Origin: Burkholderiaceae bacterium
GTDB taxonomy: Bacteria > Pseudomonadota > Gammaproteobacteria > Burkholderiales > Burkholderiaceae_C
DNA: 49,516 nt
Direction of reading: 5' to 3'
Assembly (NCBI GenBank): GCA_024235915.1
Contig: JACKLO010000026.1
Location: forward strand, 1-49,516
Part shown: one piece after another, positions 15,323 through 24,600 of the stretch
Position numbering within the stretch: the first letter of the stretch is position 1
How the letters are laid out: every line of letters begins with the position of its first letter
The notes under the pieces: generated by a model
Seen by the model: the letters and a program-made list of their open reading frames with translations, nothing else
What the model was told of the DNA's origin: nothing
Database searches by the model: none
Made by a program: the position numbers and the translations under genes

Positions 15323-17198
15323 CGGTCGCCTCCGACGCGTCGCCGCGCTGTGCCAGCGTGGCCGGGTCCTGCAGCCGCGCCAGCGCAAAGCGCGCCTGCG
15401 TGGTGTATTCCGCCAACCGGGCCTGCTGGTCCTGCAGGTGGCGGATGGCCACGGCCTGCAGCTCGGTCTGCTGCTCGGCCTGCAGCGCCGCCACCTGCGG
15501 CAACAGGGTGGCGATGCGCGCGCGCAAGGCGGCGATGCGCTCGGCGAAGCCGGCGAAGCGCTGTGGTTCGTCGCGTTGCGCAGCCTGCAGCGTGGCCATG
15601 CGCTCGGCGCTGCGGGCCAGCTCGGCCTCGATCTCGCGCAGCGCCTTGCGCGCGGCCCAGCGGCGTTCCGGCACGGCCAGCGACAGTTGCCATTCCAGGG
15701 CGCTGGCCACGCGGCGCACACGCTCGCGCAGCGCGCGGCCGTTGTCGTCGTCGGGCAGGGCGGCCAGTGTGCGTTGAGCACGTTCCAGACGCTCGATCAG
15801 GCCGCGCTCGCGTTCGTCGGCCAGCGTGCGGGCGTCGGCGGTGTCCAGGGCGCCGGTCAGCGCGGCTCGCTCCTTGGCCAGGTGCCCCTGCGTGTCGGCC
15901 AGCCGCGTGTCGCGGGCGGCGGGCAACATGGCGGCGAAGCGCTGCTCACGCGTGGCCAACATGGTGTCGAAGCTCTGCAGGTCGCGCTGCCACCGGCCCA
16001 GATGCTGCAGGAAGAAGCGCAGGTCGCGCTGGTCCTTCAGCGCCGACTGCCAAGCGTGCGTGGCCAGCACCGGCGCCAGCTGCGCGCGGTGGGGCAGGTC
16101 GGCCGGTAGCGTCTCGGCGGTCCAGCCCCAGCCGAGATCGGCGCCCGGATTGCCGGCGATCAGCGTGTCCACCAGGGCGCCGCCCTGCAGCGCGGTGATG
16201 GTGGCGGCTAGAGCCTGAGCCTCCGTCGTGTAGGCGGCCAGGGCATCGATGTAGCCATGCACCGCGGCGGCATCGGCCTTGAGTTCCACCAGCGCGTGGG
16301 GCACGGCCAGGCGGGCCTCCAGCACGGCGGGGTCGCTGGGGTTGCGCTGCAGCAGCTCCTGCCAGGGCACCAGCGCCTGACGCGGCGCCTTGTCCTCCAG
16401 CGCGGCCCAGCCGAAGGCCAGCAGTGCGGGGTTGGCGAACGGGCCGTTCAGACGCACGCGTTCCAGCGCCTGGCGCGCGGAGGCCGGTTCGCCATGGCGC
16501 AGTGCGTCGAAGCCCAGCGTGAGGTTGGCCTTGTCGCGTAGCGCCCGACGCTCCTCTGGGGGGCGCGTGGTCACGGGCATCTGGCCCAGGCGGTCCAGCC
16601 AATTGCGCCCGTCAGCGCGGCGCTGGCCTTCGAGCAGCGCCACGCCCAGGTTGTAGCGGGCATAGGGCGTGCCCTCGGCGTCCTCGGCCAGGGCCTGCAG
16701 GCGCGCGGCGGCACCGGCCGGGTCCCCCAGCGCCAGCCGCACCTGGGCGGCCAGAAGCTGGCGATCGGTTTCGAGCTCCGCGTCCAGCGGGCCGGCCACG
16801 CTGGCCAGGGCCGCATCGGCCTCGGCCGGCAGGCCGCGTTGCCAGCGGATCCTGGCCAAGTGGAACCAGGCCTTGTCGCGCAGCGCCGCCGTGGTGCCGC
16901 GTTCGGCCAGCGCGGTGAACACGGCCTCGGCCTCGCGGTGCAGGCCGTAGGCCAGCAGCAGGCCGCCACGCGTGGCCTCGGCCTCGTCGGCATGCGGCGC
17001 CACGCGGCCGAACCGCTGCGAGGCCATCAGCGTGGTCAGTGCCGAGAAGGTCTTGCCCTGGTAGACGTGGAACAGCGCGTCGCCCCAGAAGGGCGCCTGG
17101 ACCGGGCCGGGCTTCGAGGGCTGCGCCCGCACCGGCTCCACGGCCGCCGCCGTCAGGGCCGTGGCCGCCATCCCGATCAGGACCGCCCAGTGCTTCAC
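15309..17198 (-). CDS. Exported TPR protein with C-terminal coiled coil
   Basis: A 629-residue periplasmic protein. The signal peptide ends near PVRAQ (residue 25). The N-terminal half has helical repeats, starting FWGDALFHVYQGKTFSALT and AEAVFTALAERG, in the style of TPR proteins. Residues of about 430-600 are rich in Arg, Glu, Ala and Leu (for example ERERGLIERLERAQRTLAAL), which predicts a coiled coil. The start overlaps the upstream stop by four bases. It likely partners with the TPR lipoprotein next to it to form a periplasmic scaffold. The family is otherwise uncharacterised to me. Confidence 0.86.
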   Translation of the reverse strand: MKHWAVLIGMAATALTAAAVEPVRAQPSKPGPVQAPFWGDALFHVYQGKTFSALTTLMASQRFGRVAPHADEAEATRGGLLLAYGLHREAEAVFTALAERGTTAALRDKAWFHLARIRWQRGLPAEADAALASVAGPLDAELETDRQLLAAQVRLALGDPAGAAARLQALAEDAEGTPYARYNLGVALLEGQRRADGRNWLDRLGQMPVTTRPPEERRALRDKANLTLGFDALRHGEPASARQALERVRLNGPFANPALLAFGWAALEDKAPRQALVPWQELLQRNPSDPAVLEARLAVPHALVELKADAAAVHGYIDALAAYTTEAQALAATITALQGGALVDTLIAGNPGADLGWGWTAETLPADLPHRAQLAPVLATHAWQSALKDQRDLRFFLQHLGRWQRDLQSFDTMLATREQRFAAMLPAARDTRLADTQGHLAKERAALTGALDTADARTLADERERGLIERLERAQRTLAALPDDDNGRALRERVRRVASALEWQLSLAVPERRWAARKALREIEAELARSAERMATLQAAQRDEPQRFAGFAERIAALRARIATLLPQVAALQAEQQTELQAVAIRHLQDQQARLAEYTTQARFALARLQDPATLAQRGDASEATDAPR

Positions 17199-17866
17199 GG
17201 CCAGACCTTGACCTCGAATTCGGGCTGCAGCTTGGCCTGCGCATCGGTGATGCGCAGCTCTATGGCCTTGGCGCCAGTGCCCTTGTCGAAGGTCAGCGTG
17301 GTGCCACGCTTGTAGTCGCGCCGGTCCTCGCCATGCGCCGGGCCGCGGCCGGTGAAGACCGCGACCAGTTCGTGCTTGCCGCTCTTGAGGTTGCCCAGGT
17401 GCAGCCGCTGCATGCCGCCGCGGTGCAGCGCCTGCACCTCCAGCGGGGTGTAGAGGTGTGAGGCCACGACCTCGTCGCCAATTTTCAGCTGCACCGATTC
17501 CAGTTCGAACAGGCGGCCGACGTCCATCGACACAAAGACCGCCAGTTGGGTGCTGGCGGGGAACAGCAACTCCTCTTCGAGCACCAGCAGGTCGCGGTTG
17601 AGCGCGATGACGTCGGCCTTCAGCGCCTGCAGGCGGGCGTCCAGCGTGGCGGCCGGTGCAGGGGCAGAGGCTGTGGCTGTGGCTGTGGCTGTGGCTGCGG
17701 CTGCGGCTGCGGCTGCGGGCGTTTCCGCCGCGGCGGACGAGGCGGGCGCGGCCGGCGCCATCGCCTGCTGTGCCAGCGCGGGCAGCGCGACCAGCATCAG
17801 CGCGGCGGCGAAAGCGTCAGTAGTTCGCCGAAAGCAGGATCTGCAGGACATGGGCGTTGTGGGCAT
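17195..17866 (-). CDS. Exported protein with repeat linker and beta-rich C-terminal domain
   Basis: A 223-residue protein of unknown function. A signal peptide (AALMLVALPALAQ) is followed by an Ala/Thr linker encoded by eight tandem hexamers. A short helix (LDARLQALKADVIALNRDL) leads to a domain with LEEELLFPASTQLAVFVSMD, VQLKIGDEVVASHLYT and RGTTLTFDKGTGAKAIEL, which looks like a small beta sandwich. Similar proteins in other genomes are sometimes labelled AraC regulators, which makes no sense for an exported protein with no HTH. The start may also be ATG 17851. It overlaps the DUF3570 gene by 50 bases and the next TPR gene by four. Confidence 0.78.
   Translation of the reverse strand: MPTTPMSCRSCFRRTTDAFAAALMLVALPALAQQAMAPAAPASSAAAETPAAAAAAAATATATATASAPAPAATLDARLQALKADVIALNRDLLVLEEELLFPASTQLAVFVSMDVGRLFELESVQLKIGDEVVASHLYTPLEVQALHRGGMQRLHLGNLKSGKHELVAVFTGRGPAHGEDRRDYKRGTTLTFDKGTGAKAIELRITDAQAKLQPEFEVKVWP
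17669..17716. repeat. Eight in-frame tandem hexamers
   Basis: On the plus strand four GGCTGT units are followed by four GGCTGC units. On the coding strand these give alternating Ala-Thr and then poly-Ala, directly after the signal peptide. A gain or loss of one unit changes linker length by two residues without shifting the frame. Confidence 0.95.
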
Positions 17867-18932
17867 AGGCCCCCCCGGTGCGGAGGTCGGTGAAGTCGCT
17901 GAAGCTGAAGCGCTTGAACTCGTAGGCGGCTGCGAACTGCCAGTCGGCGCCGCCCCAGTCCAGCTTCAGCGGGCGCTGGCCGCGCAGGAAGAGGCCGGTG
18001 CTGCGGAAGGCGCTGAGCTGGCGGTTGCGGGTGAGGTAGGTGGTCTCGGTCTGTGCGTTGTCGGCGTAGAACAGCGCCGAGTTCTGGCCGTGCAGGCGCA
18101 GGGCCGCGTCGACCAGCCAGCCACCGGTCCAGCGGTCCAGGTCGCCGCCCAGCCGTTTGGCGCCACCGAGCTCCACCGTGGTGGCCTTCAGGCCCCAGGT
18201 GTCCCAGTAGTAGCGCAGTTCGCCGCGCATGGAGCCGGTGTCGCCCACGGCGCCCAGCGCGCGCAGCTTCACGGCGCGGCCGGAGCGCGTGCGCGGCAGG
18301 TGTTCGGGCACGGCAGCACCGAAGATGCGCGCGGCACGGTAGGGGCTGGCCAGGTAGCCTTCGTCGGCCACGGCCTCGAGGTTGGCACTCATCAGCCAGC
18401 GCGGCGTGAGGATCTGCGTGATGCCCACGCGGTATTGCCAGTGGCGTGCGAAGTCCGAGAACTCGCGGTCGGTGACGCTGAGCACGGTGTCGCTGCCGCG
18501 ACTGAAACCCAGGTTCACCGTGGTCATGCCGCCGAAGATGTCCTGCGCCACGTCCAGGCCCACGGTGCTGGCGGTGTAGTCGGGCTCGTTGCTGCGGCTG
18601 AACGACGCGGTGATCAGCGCGTCACGCACGGCCCAGTCCAGGCCCAGGCCGACCTCGTTGCGCGTTTCCTTGAACGGGCTGGCGGTGGTGACGACGTCGA
18701 TCGACGCGTTGCTGACCGCATCCACGTAGTACGAGGCCGAGGCCGACACGCGGTCGGCCAGCTTCTTGCGCACCAGGAAGGCCGGGCCGGTGGCGGTCAT
18801 GCCGCCGCCGTCGTAGACGTGGAACATGGCCTCGGCGCGGTCGGCCGGCACGTCCACCGCGGCCGCGGGTGCCACGGCCAGCAGGCCACCCAGCCAGGCC
18901 AGCGCACGGCGCCACAGGCTAGTTGCAGCCAC
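17817..18932 (-). CDS. DUF3570 outer-membrane beta-barrel protein
   Basis: A 371-residue predicted outer-membrane protein. The reading frame opens at GTG 18950, but an AGGGGGG ribosome site just upstream of GTG 18932 favours the later start, which gives VAATSLWRRALAWLGGLLAV, a good signal peptide. The mature chain alternates polar and aromatic residues (SASASYYVDAVSNASIDVV, KETRNEVGLGLDWAV, GELRYYWDTWGLKATTVEL) and ends in an aromatic residue (LLSANY), as beta-barrels do. FHVYDGGGM at the N-terminus and the overall pattern fit DUF3570. DUF3570, DUF4266, TlpA and ApbE genes occur together here, as I recall they do in other genomes. The function is unknown. Confidence 0.88.
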   Translation of the reverse strand: MAATSLWRRALAWLGGLLAVAPAAAVDVPADRAEAMFHVYDGGGMTATGPAFLVRKKLADRVSASASYYVDAVSNASIDVVTTASPFKETRNEVGLGLDWAVRDALITASFSRSNEPDYTASTVGLDVAQDIFGGMTTVNLGFSRGSDTVLSVTDREFSDFARHWQYRVGITQILTPRWLMSANLEAVADEGYLASPYRAARIFGAAVPEHLPRTRSGRAVKLRALGAVGDTGSMRGELRYYWDTWGLKATTVELGGAKRLGGDLDRWTGGWLVDAALRLHGQNSALFYADNAQTETTYLTRNRQLSAFRSTGLFLRGQRPLKLDWGGADWQFAAAYEFKRFSFSDFTDLRTGGAYAHNAHVLQILLSANY

Positions 18933-19146
18933 AGCCACCCCCCTGCACACCGGTGGCGCCGCGCGCCGCCTCGCGCACCACGTGCACGTGCTCGCGGTGC
19001 TTGTCGATCAGCGCCTGGCGCGTCCACAGCATCTCCGGCTCGGCCAGGCGGCCGCGCTCGTAGGGCTTGACCCAGGGCTCGGGGGCGGCGCAGCCGCCGC
19101 ACAGGGCGGCCGCAGCCAGCAGCGTCAGGACGGTGGCGGTTCTCAT
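18919..19146 (-). CDS. DUF4266 lipoprotein with cysteine-bearing C-terminus
   Basis: A 75-residue lipoprotein. The ATG at 19146 overlaps the thioredoxin stop and begins MRTATVLTLLAAAALCGGC, with lipobox CGGC. The mature part, PEPWVKPYERGRLAEPEM, is the DUF4266 hallmark. The last residues are VQGGGCGCN, two cysteines separated by one glycine at the extreme C-terminus. These could bind a metal, form a disulfide handled by the adjacent TlpA, or be the site of modification. The gene overlaps the DUF3570 gene by 14 bases or more. Function unknown. Confidence 0.88.
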   Translation of the reverse strand: MRTATVLTLLAAAALCGGCAAPEPWVKPYERGRLAEPEMLWTRQALIDKHREHVHVVREAARGATGVQGGGCGCN

Positions 19147-19613
19147 TCCTTCACCAGCGCCCGCAGCTGCTCGTCGTAGGTCTGCTCGTAGCCGGCGCGG
19201 TAGCCCTGGTGCACGTGGCGCACCTTGCCGTCGCGGTCCACCAGCACGGTGGTGGGCATGGCCTGCAGCTGGTAGGCCTTGCTGGCCGTCTTGGCCGTGT
19301 CCAGCAGCACCGGGAAGTTGATGCCGAGCTTCCTGGCCTCGGCCGCCGCCTTCTTCGGGTCGTCGTCGACGTTGACGGCCAGCATCACCACGCCAATGTC
19401 GCGGTACTTGTCGGCCAGGCGGTTGAGGTGCGGCATCTCCACCTTGCAGGGCGCGCACCAGCTGGCCCAGAAGTTGACCAGCACGACCTGGCCGCGTTGC
19501 TCGGCCAGGCGCAGCGCGGGGCCGTCCAGGGTCTTGAGCGTGAAGTCGGGGGCGGGCGTGGCGTGAGCGGCCAGGGTGGAGGCCAGCAGTGCGGCGGCGA
19601 ACAGGGTCTTCAT
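19143..19613 (-). CDS. TlpA-family periplasmic thioredoxin
   Basis: A 156-residue exported thiol-disulfide protein. The ATG at 19613 starts MKTLFAAALLASTLAAHATP, a clean signal peptide. The thioredoxin active site is NFWASWCAPCKVEMPHLNRL (CxxC in about residues 52-55), the cis-proline loop is QAMPTTVLVD. TlpA/ResA proteins reduce cysteine pairs, often in apo-cytochromes c before haem attachment. In this operon likely clients are the two haem-motif lipoproteins and the GCGCN tail of the DUF4266 protein. It follows the beta-barrel gene after 11 bases. Confidence 0.94.
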   Translation of the reverse strand: MKTLFAAALLASTLAAHATPAPDFTLKTLDGPALRLAEQRGQVVLVNFWASWCAPCKVEMPHLNRLADKYRDIGVVMLAVNVDDDPKKAAAEARKLGINFPVLLDTAKTASKAYQLQAMPTTVLVDRDGKVRHVHQGYRAGYEQTYDEQLRALVKE

Positions 19614-19624
19614 CGTCGGCCCCT

Positions 19625-20251
19625 TCAGAAATGGAAGCCGAAGCCGACGCTGGCCTCGAGGTTCTGCGTGCTCTGGTTCTGCCCCAGCAGGTCGAGCGAG
19701 AAGATGTGGTCGCGCAGGTCCACGCGGAGTGCGCCGCGGTCGCCGAGCAGGATGCGCCACCCGAAACCGACGTGGAAGGTCTGCCGCTTCTGGCCGGCGA
19801 AGTCGGTGCTGCCGACGCCACCGACGAGGTAGATGGCGGTGGCACGCGCCTGCCGCGAGCCCAGGAACACCTCGCCGGGCAGCAGGTTGTAGCCGGCGGA
19901 GACGCTGTAGTAGCTCAGCCGCTCCTTCTCGCTGGTGAAGATGCCGCCGGGCAGGATCTGGCGGAACGAGGCGTCGCTGACCTGGGTGCTGCCGAACGTG
20001 CCTTCGAAGAACCAGTCCTCGGTCAGGTGGTAGCCCAGGCGCAGGCCGTAGACGGCACTGGCGCCGAAGTTCTCGGTGGCGTAGGTGCCGACGAACGCGC
20101 CGACCTCGAAGTCGCGCGACGGGAAGCGCGGCAGCCGCAGTTCGCGGCGTTCCACCTCGGGCACGATGGGCGGTTCGTCGGCTGGGCGTGTCTGGGCCAG
20201 CGACGTCAGTGCAGTGGTGCTGAGCAGCAGGGCGGTGAGGGTGCGGCGCAT
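19625..20251 (-). CDS. Outer-membrane beta-barrel protein (OMP_myx_plus-like)
   Basis: A 208-residue exported protein. The ATG at 20251 gives MRRTLTALLLSTTALTSLAQ as signal peptide. After a short charged spacer the barrel begins (FPSRDFEVGAFVGTYATENF) with strands such as YGLRLGYHLTEDWFFEGTFG and YYSVSAGYNLLPGEV, and ends in ASVGFGFHF, a standard C-terminal strand with terminal Phe. The pattern fits the outer-membrane barrel family found in Myxococcus Glt-type clusters and in related clusters elsewhere. It lies 11 bases downstream of the SH3-barrel gene. It probably anchors the trans-envelope complex. Confidence 0.86.
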   Translation of the reverse strand: MRRTLTALLLSTTALTSLAQTRPADEPPIVPEVERRELRLPRFPSRDFEVGAFVGTYATENFGASAVYGLRLGYHLTEDWFFEGTFGSTQVSDASFRQILPGGIFTSEKERLSYYSVSAGYNLLPGEVFLGSRQARATAIYLVGGVGSTDFAGQKRQTFHVGFGWRILLGDRGALRVDLRDHIFSLDLLGQNQSTQNLEASVGFGFHF

Positions 20252-20262
20252 GCGGGTGGCGT

Positions 20263-21045
20263 TCAGAAGAAGAAGGACAGGCCGGCGGTGAACGCGCGGT
20301 ACTCGGTGTTGCGCTCGTCGGCGATGAAGGCGGTGGTGCGCGTGTAGTCCAGCCGGCCGACGAATCGGCGCGTGAAGTACCAGCGCAGGCCCAGCTGCAT
20401 CTGTGCCTGGTTGGCGTCGGTGGCCTCGGCGTTGACGAGGCTGAGGTTGGGCGCGTTGCGGAAGCGGCCCACGCCGATGCCGAAGTGCGGCGACAGGCGC
20501 TGGTCCGACCAGGGCTCGCTGGTCAGGCCCACGCTCCACCACGAACTGCCGGCGTACAGGCCCTGCACCTGGCCGAAGGTGACCTCGGCGGCCAGCGTGT
20601 CCGACAGGCGCCAGGCCCCCCAGACCTTCAGTGTGGGCTCCTTCTCGAAGCGGCCCCAGCTGGCACCCAGTTCCATGCGGCGGGTCAGGTAGTCGTCCAC
20701 GACCAGATCGCGGAAGCTCTTGCCGGTGCCGGCTGCGGTCAGCGTGGTGGCGAGCTGTTCGCGCGGCACCCAGCCAATCACGGCGTCGCCGGCCGCGCTG
20801 CGCGCGCCTTCTACGCGCACGCGGTACCAGTCGGTGCGTCGGAGCTCGATCACCACCCATTGGCGGCGCTCGGCCACGTGGAACACCGGGTAGCCGCGCC
20901 CGGGGCCGGTGCGCAGCTCGATGTAGGGCGTGGCCACCTGCACGCGTTCCGTCTCCGGCGCGTCGTCGGCGGCCCGGACCGGCAGGGCGGCCAGCAGCGG
21001 CGCCAGCAGCGCCGCACCGGCCAGGAGCGAGGAGAGGGTTTTCAT
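20263..21045 (-). CDS. Exported SH3-domain plus beta-barrel protein
   Basis: A 260-residue protein. The signal peptide is MKTLSSLLAGAALLAPLLAA, cleaved near VRAA. Residues of about 37-90 form a bacterial SH3 domain (VATPYIELRTGPGRGYPVFH, then QWVVIELRRTDWYRV and IGWVPREQL). From about residue 115 a small beta-barrel follows (MELGASWGRFEKEPTLKVWG, AQMQLGLRWYFTRR) ending in GLSFFF. SH3 domains of this type often bind peptidoglycan or periplasmic partners, so the protein could link the cell wall to the outer membrane. Its start overlaps the upstream lipoprotein stop. It pairs naturally with the next barrel protein. Confidence 0.87.
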   Translation of the reverse strand: MKTLSSLLAGAALLAPLLAALPVRAADDAPETERVQVATPYIELRTGPGRGYPVFHVAERRQWVVIELRRTDWYRVRVEGARSAAGDAVIGWVPREQLATTLTAAGTGKSFRDLVVDDYLTRRMELGASWGRFEKEPTLKVWGAWRLSDTLAAEVTFGQVQGLYAGSSWWSVGLTSEPWSDQRLSPHFGIGVGRFRNAPNLSLVNAEATDANQAQMQLGLRWYFTRRFVGRLDYTRTTAFIADERNTEYRAFTAGLSFFF

Positions 21046-21653
21046 TCGACGTTGCACGCGCCGGTGGCCGCATCGGGCGGCGTGAACAGGGCATTGCCAG
21101 CGGCACTGAACTCGTCCTGGCCCGCGGGCATGGGGTGTTCGATCCAGTAGCGCAGGATGCGCACGTTGGGGTCGTCCTCGCTGTCGAAGACCAAGCCACC
21201 GCCGTGCAGCACGCCCCGCACCAGCGGCTTGGCGATCAGCCGGCTGGCCAGCGTGTCGCCGAACACGACCTCGCCCTGCGACGAATAGAAGTTGCGGTAC
21301 ATCTCGGTGGCGCGAATCTGCTCGGGCGTGAGCGCCAGGTCGACCAGCGCCGCGCCGCCGCGCAGGCGCAGCGCGCCGCCGGTGCCGTTGGTGTCGTCGT
21401 GGCAGCCGCTGCTGGCGCAGCTGTTGACGGTGGTGACGCCATTGAGCGTGATCGGCAGCTGCGCTTCCAGGATGGGCTGCACGCAGCGCTGGAAGTAGGC
21501 GAAGCTGAGCTTGCGGGTGCCGCTGGCCGGCGGGTTGGCCACCTCTTCGGGGTTGTCCAGCGGATTGCCGCCACCGCAGGCGGCCACCATCGTCAGGACG
21601 AGGGTGGCCACCAGCGGGGCGGCGAGGGCGAAGGCGCGACGGCGGAGATTCAT
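21042..21653 (-). CDS. Haem-motif lipoprotein with unusual CX4CH site
   Basis: A 203-residue lipoprotein (lipobox VAAC, Cys26). Residues 49-62, LSFAYFQRCVQPIL, followed by SCASSGCHD (Cys79, Cys84, His85), resemble the cytochrome domain in which FxxxVxPIL precedes CxxCH, but here four residues separate the cysteines. Similar spacing is known for a few atypical c-type haem sites. The rest (FGDTLASRLIAKPLVRGVLH, RILRYWIEHPMP) is also typical of that domain. It is translationally coupled to the HzsA-like gene upstream and probably receives or passes electrons from it. If no haem is attached, the cysteines could instead form a disulfide. Confidence 0.84.
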   Translation of the reverse strand: MNLRRRAFALAAPLVATLVLTMVAACGGGNPLDNPEEVANPPASGTRKLSFAYFQRCVQPILEAQLPITLNGVTTVNSCASSGCHDDTNGTGGALRLRGGAALVDLALTPEQIRATEMYRNFYSSQGEVVFGDTLASRLIAKPLVRGVLHGGGLVFDSEDDPNVRILRYWIEHPMPAGQDEFSAAGNALFTPPDAATGACNVE

Positions 21654-24600
21654 GAAGACGGGCAACCTCGCGCGATCCAGTTGACCAGGGTGGCGTAGCC
21701 CAGGCTGTCCGGCGCGAGCACCGGGGCGGTCTGGGTGACGGCACCGGCCGGGTGCGGCACGGTGGACGGGCGCTGCAGCAGGCGGTTGGCCGCCGGGTTG
21801 CAGGTGTCGTTGACCATGGTCAGCACGACGTTGAAGTCGCCTTCCGGGTCGCCGGTGAGCACCAGGCGGTTGGACCTGAAGTCGTTGCCACCGTCGCTGC
21901 CGCCGGCCTGGTGGCAGGCGCCCATGCAGCTCTGGCGCAGCACCGGCATCACCTCGGTGTTGAACACCGTCTCGCTGAGCGTGGCCACGCTGCGCACGCC
22001 GCCGCCCGGTGCGAAGAGGTCGTTGTAGTACTGGCCGCCCAGGTCCATCCACTCGGCCAGTAGTCGCTTCTCGGCGCGGTTGAGCAGGGTGGCGTGGTTG
22101 GGCGCCGTGTCCGGCGGGTTGGGGTGCGCGGTGCGTGCGCCGCTGCCGGCCAGCAGGGTCTGGCCCCACAGGATCTCGGTGAGCCGGCTCTTGCGCGCCA
22201 GGCCGGCGGTGTTGGCCGCGCCGGAGCTGGTCTCCACCAGCGGCGCCAGGCGCTGCAGTTCCGGCACACCCTGACGCACCACCACCACCGGCTGGCCGGT
22301 GACGGGGTCGATCTGCGGGTCGCCGATCAGCAGTTCCTCGTAGCTGGTGAGCCGGCCGCCGCCACCGATCGTCGCCCGCAGGTCCAGCTTCGCCGGGTCG
22401 GCATGGCAGGTCGTGCAGGTTTGCGTGCCTTCCGGGCCGCGGGCGCGGGTCCACAGCGGCTGGATGTGGTCAGGGTAGTTGATGACGCCGTTGGCCGGCA
22501 CGGCGGTGGCGAGGTCGTCGGCCGGGTCGGCATTGCCGGTGTAGCGCAGCGAGAGTGCGGCCCGGGCCTGCACGCCGGTCTGCGCGGTGTCGGCCCAGAC
22601 GTCGCTGTAGACCGGGTCGGCGCGCAGCGCGAGCAGCGTGGCGTCCAGCCGCGTGCGCAGGCTGGCCATGGTCTCGCCCTGCACGTGCTGGGCCGACAGC
22701 GATGTCTTGAGGGCGGCCGGGAGCGTATTGGCCACGGCGCCGGCGTTCAGCGCTGCACCGCGGCGCGGGCTGTGGCAGCCGTCGCAGGTGCGGCGTTCGC
22801 CGGGGCGCACCTGGATCCAGTTGGTGTGGGTCTGGAAGGCACGGCCTTCAGCATCCACCACCTGCAGGCCCAGCGGCACGTCGGCCGGCACCTGCAGCTT
22901 GAAGCTGCCGTCCGGTTCCACCACGCCGTAGCCCAGAACCTGCTGCGGCTCGAAGTTGGTCTCGCCGATGGCCTGGCGCGTGCCCATGCCGCCGGACGGT
23001 GGCGAGACGGCGCGCACGGCGCGGATGAAGCGCACCGGTGCGCAGTGGTAGGCCGGGTCGGCCGGGTCCTTGATGCGGCGCAGGTCGGCCACGAAGGCGC
23101 GCGTATCGCCGCTTTCCTCCGGCGCGGTGGTGGCAATGCCAGCGTTGCAGCCTGGAGCCAGGTCGGCCGCCGTCAGCATCGGTTCACCCATGCGGCGCAG
23201 GCCGTCGGTGTCGTAGACACTGCGCACCTCGATCAGCGCCAGGTCCTGCGCCGCCAGTGCCGGGTCCACGTTGGTGGGTTCGGGCGCGGCCGGCTCGGCG
23301 CGCGGCTGCAGCGGCACCGGGTCCACGTACATGAAGCCCGGCGGCGGCGCGGCCACGATCAGCCAGGTCTGCGCCACCGGGTCGAACATGTAGACGGCGT
23401 AGGAGGCCGGCACGTTGGCGCTGAGTTCATCCGCAGCGACCTCGGCGTTGCTGCGGTTGTCGTCCGACAGACGCGCGAGTTCCTCGGCCGTCAGCGTGGC
23501 GCAGGCCACACGGGCCGTGCCGCGCATCACTTCGCAGGGCCGCCACGAGACCAGCACACGGTTGCTGCCGTCCCACAGCGGGTAAGGGCTGGTGGCGCGG
23601 CCGTTGAGCGAGAGGCCGCGGTCGTTGTCCAGCGATTCCGCCGTGGCCTGGCGCTGGCCGCCCTGGGCCGGCACGGTGGTGTTGGCCGGCGTGTTCTGTT
23701 CGGAGTAGTTGGCGGCGTCGATGAACATCAGCGCGCCGCCTTCCTGTTCGCGGCTCAGCGGCACCAGCGACGAGGCCACGAAGCCGGCGTAGGGGCCGCT
23801 GGGGTCCATCTCGCGCGGGTGCAGGAAGCTGTTGCCCGGGCTCTGCGCGCCGTAGAGCACGAAGAGGTCGGTGCCGTCGGGCTTGGTGCGGAAGATTGCG
23901 AAGCGGTTGCGGTCGGCCACGTGCTCCCAGCGCGAGAACATGATGTCGCCGTTGGCGCGCACCACAGGGTTGCGGTCGTGGCTCTGGTTGAAGGTGATCT
24001 GCTGGAGGTTGCTGCCGTCGGCGGCCATGGTGTGCAGGTTCAGCACGCGCTCGCGCTCGTACTCGTCAAGCGCGTGGTAGGCGCGGCCCAGGGCCTGGTT
24101 GAGCGACGACTTGACCTGCCGGTTCGACGCGAACACGAAGCCACGGCCCGCGGGCAGGTAGGCGGGGTCGACGTCGTCATGCGCCGTGCTGGCGGTGATG
24201 CGGCGCAGCGTGCCGCCGGTCAGGCTGCCGCCCGACATGTCGTATTCCCAGAGGTTCCAGCGGCCGGTGCAGGCCGGCTGGCCGCCGATGGTGGACGTGT
24301 TGGTGGTGGGGCAGCGCAGCGCGAAGGCGACCTTTTTGCCGTCGTACGAGACCTCGGGGTCGGACGCGTCGCCGTTGCCCTGCGTGATGTGGGCGGTGAG
24401 GTTGTGCTCCGGCGCACTGGGGCTGGATTTCTCGCGCAGCATCAGGTCGCCGCCGGCCACGAAGGGCGTGCCGTGCAGTGCGGCCAGGTTCACGGTGTTG
24501 ACGCGCTTGGCGTAGACCAAGGGCACGTCGCCCTGCGCGGTGGCGCTGCCTTCACCCTCGGTGCTGCCCTGGCAGGCCACGAGCGCGAGGACGGTGATCA

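Noticed and set aside
13904..16198. 764-codon plus-strand frame opposite the TPR genes
   Set aside because: Low-complexity Arg/Gly/Pro-rich translation without motifs; the minus strand encodes clear lipoprotein signal and TPR repeats.
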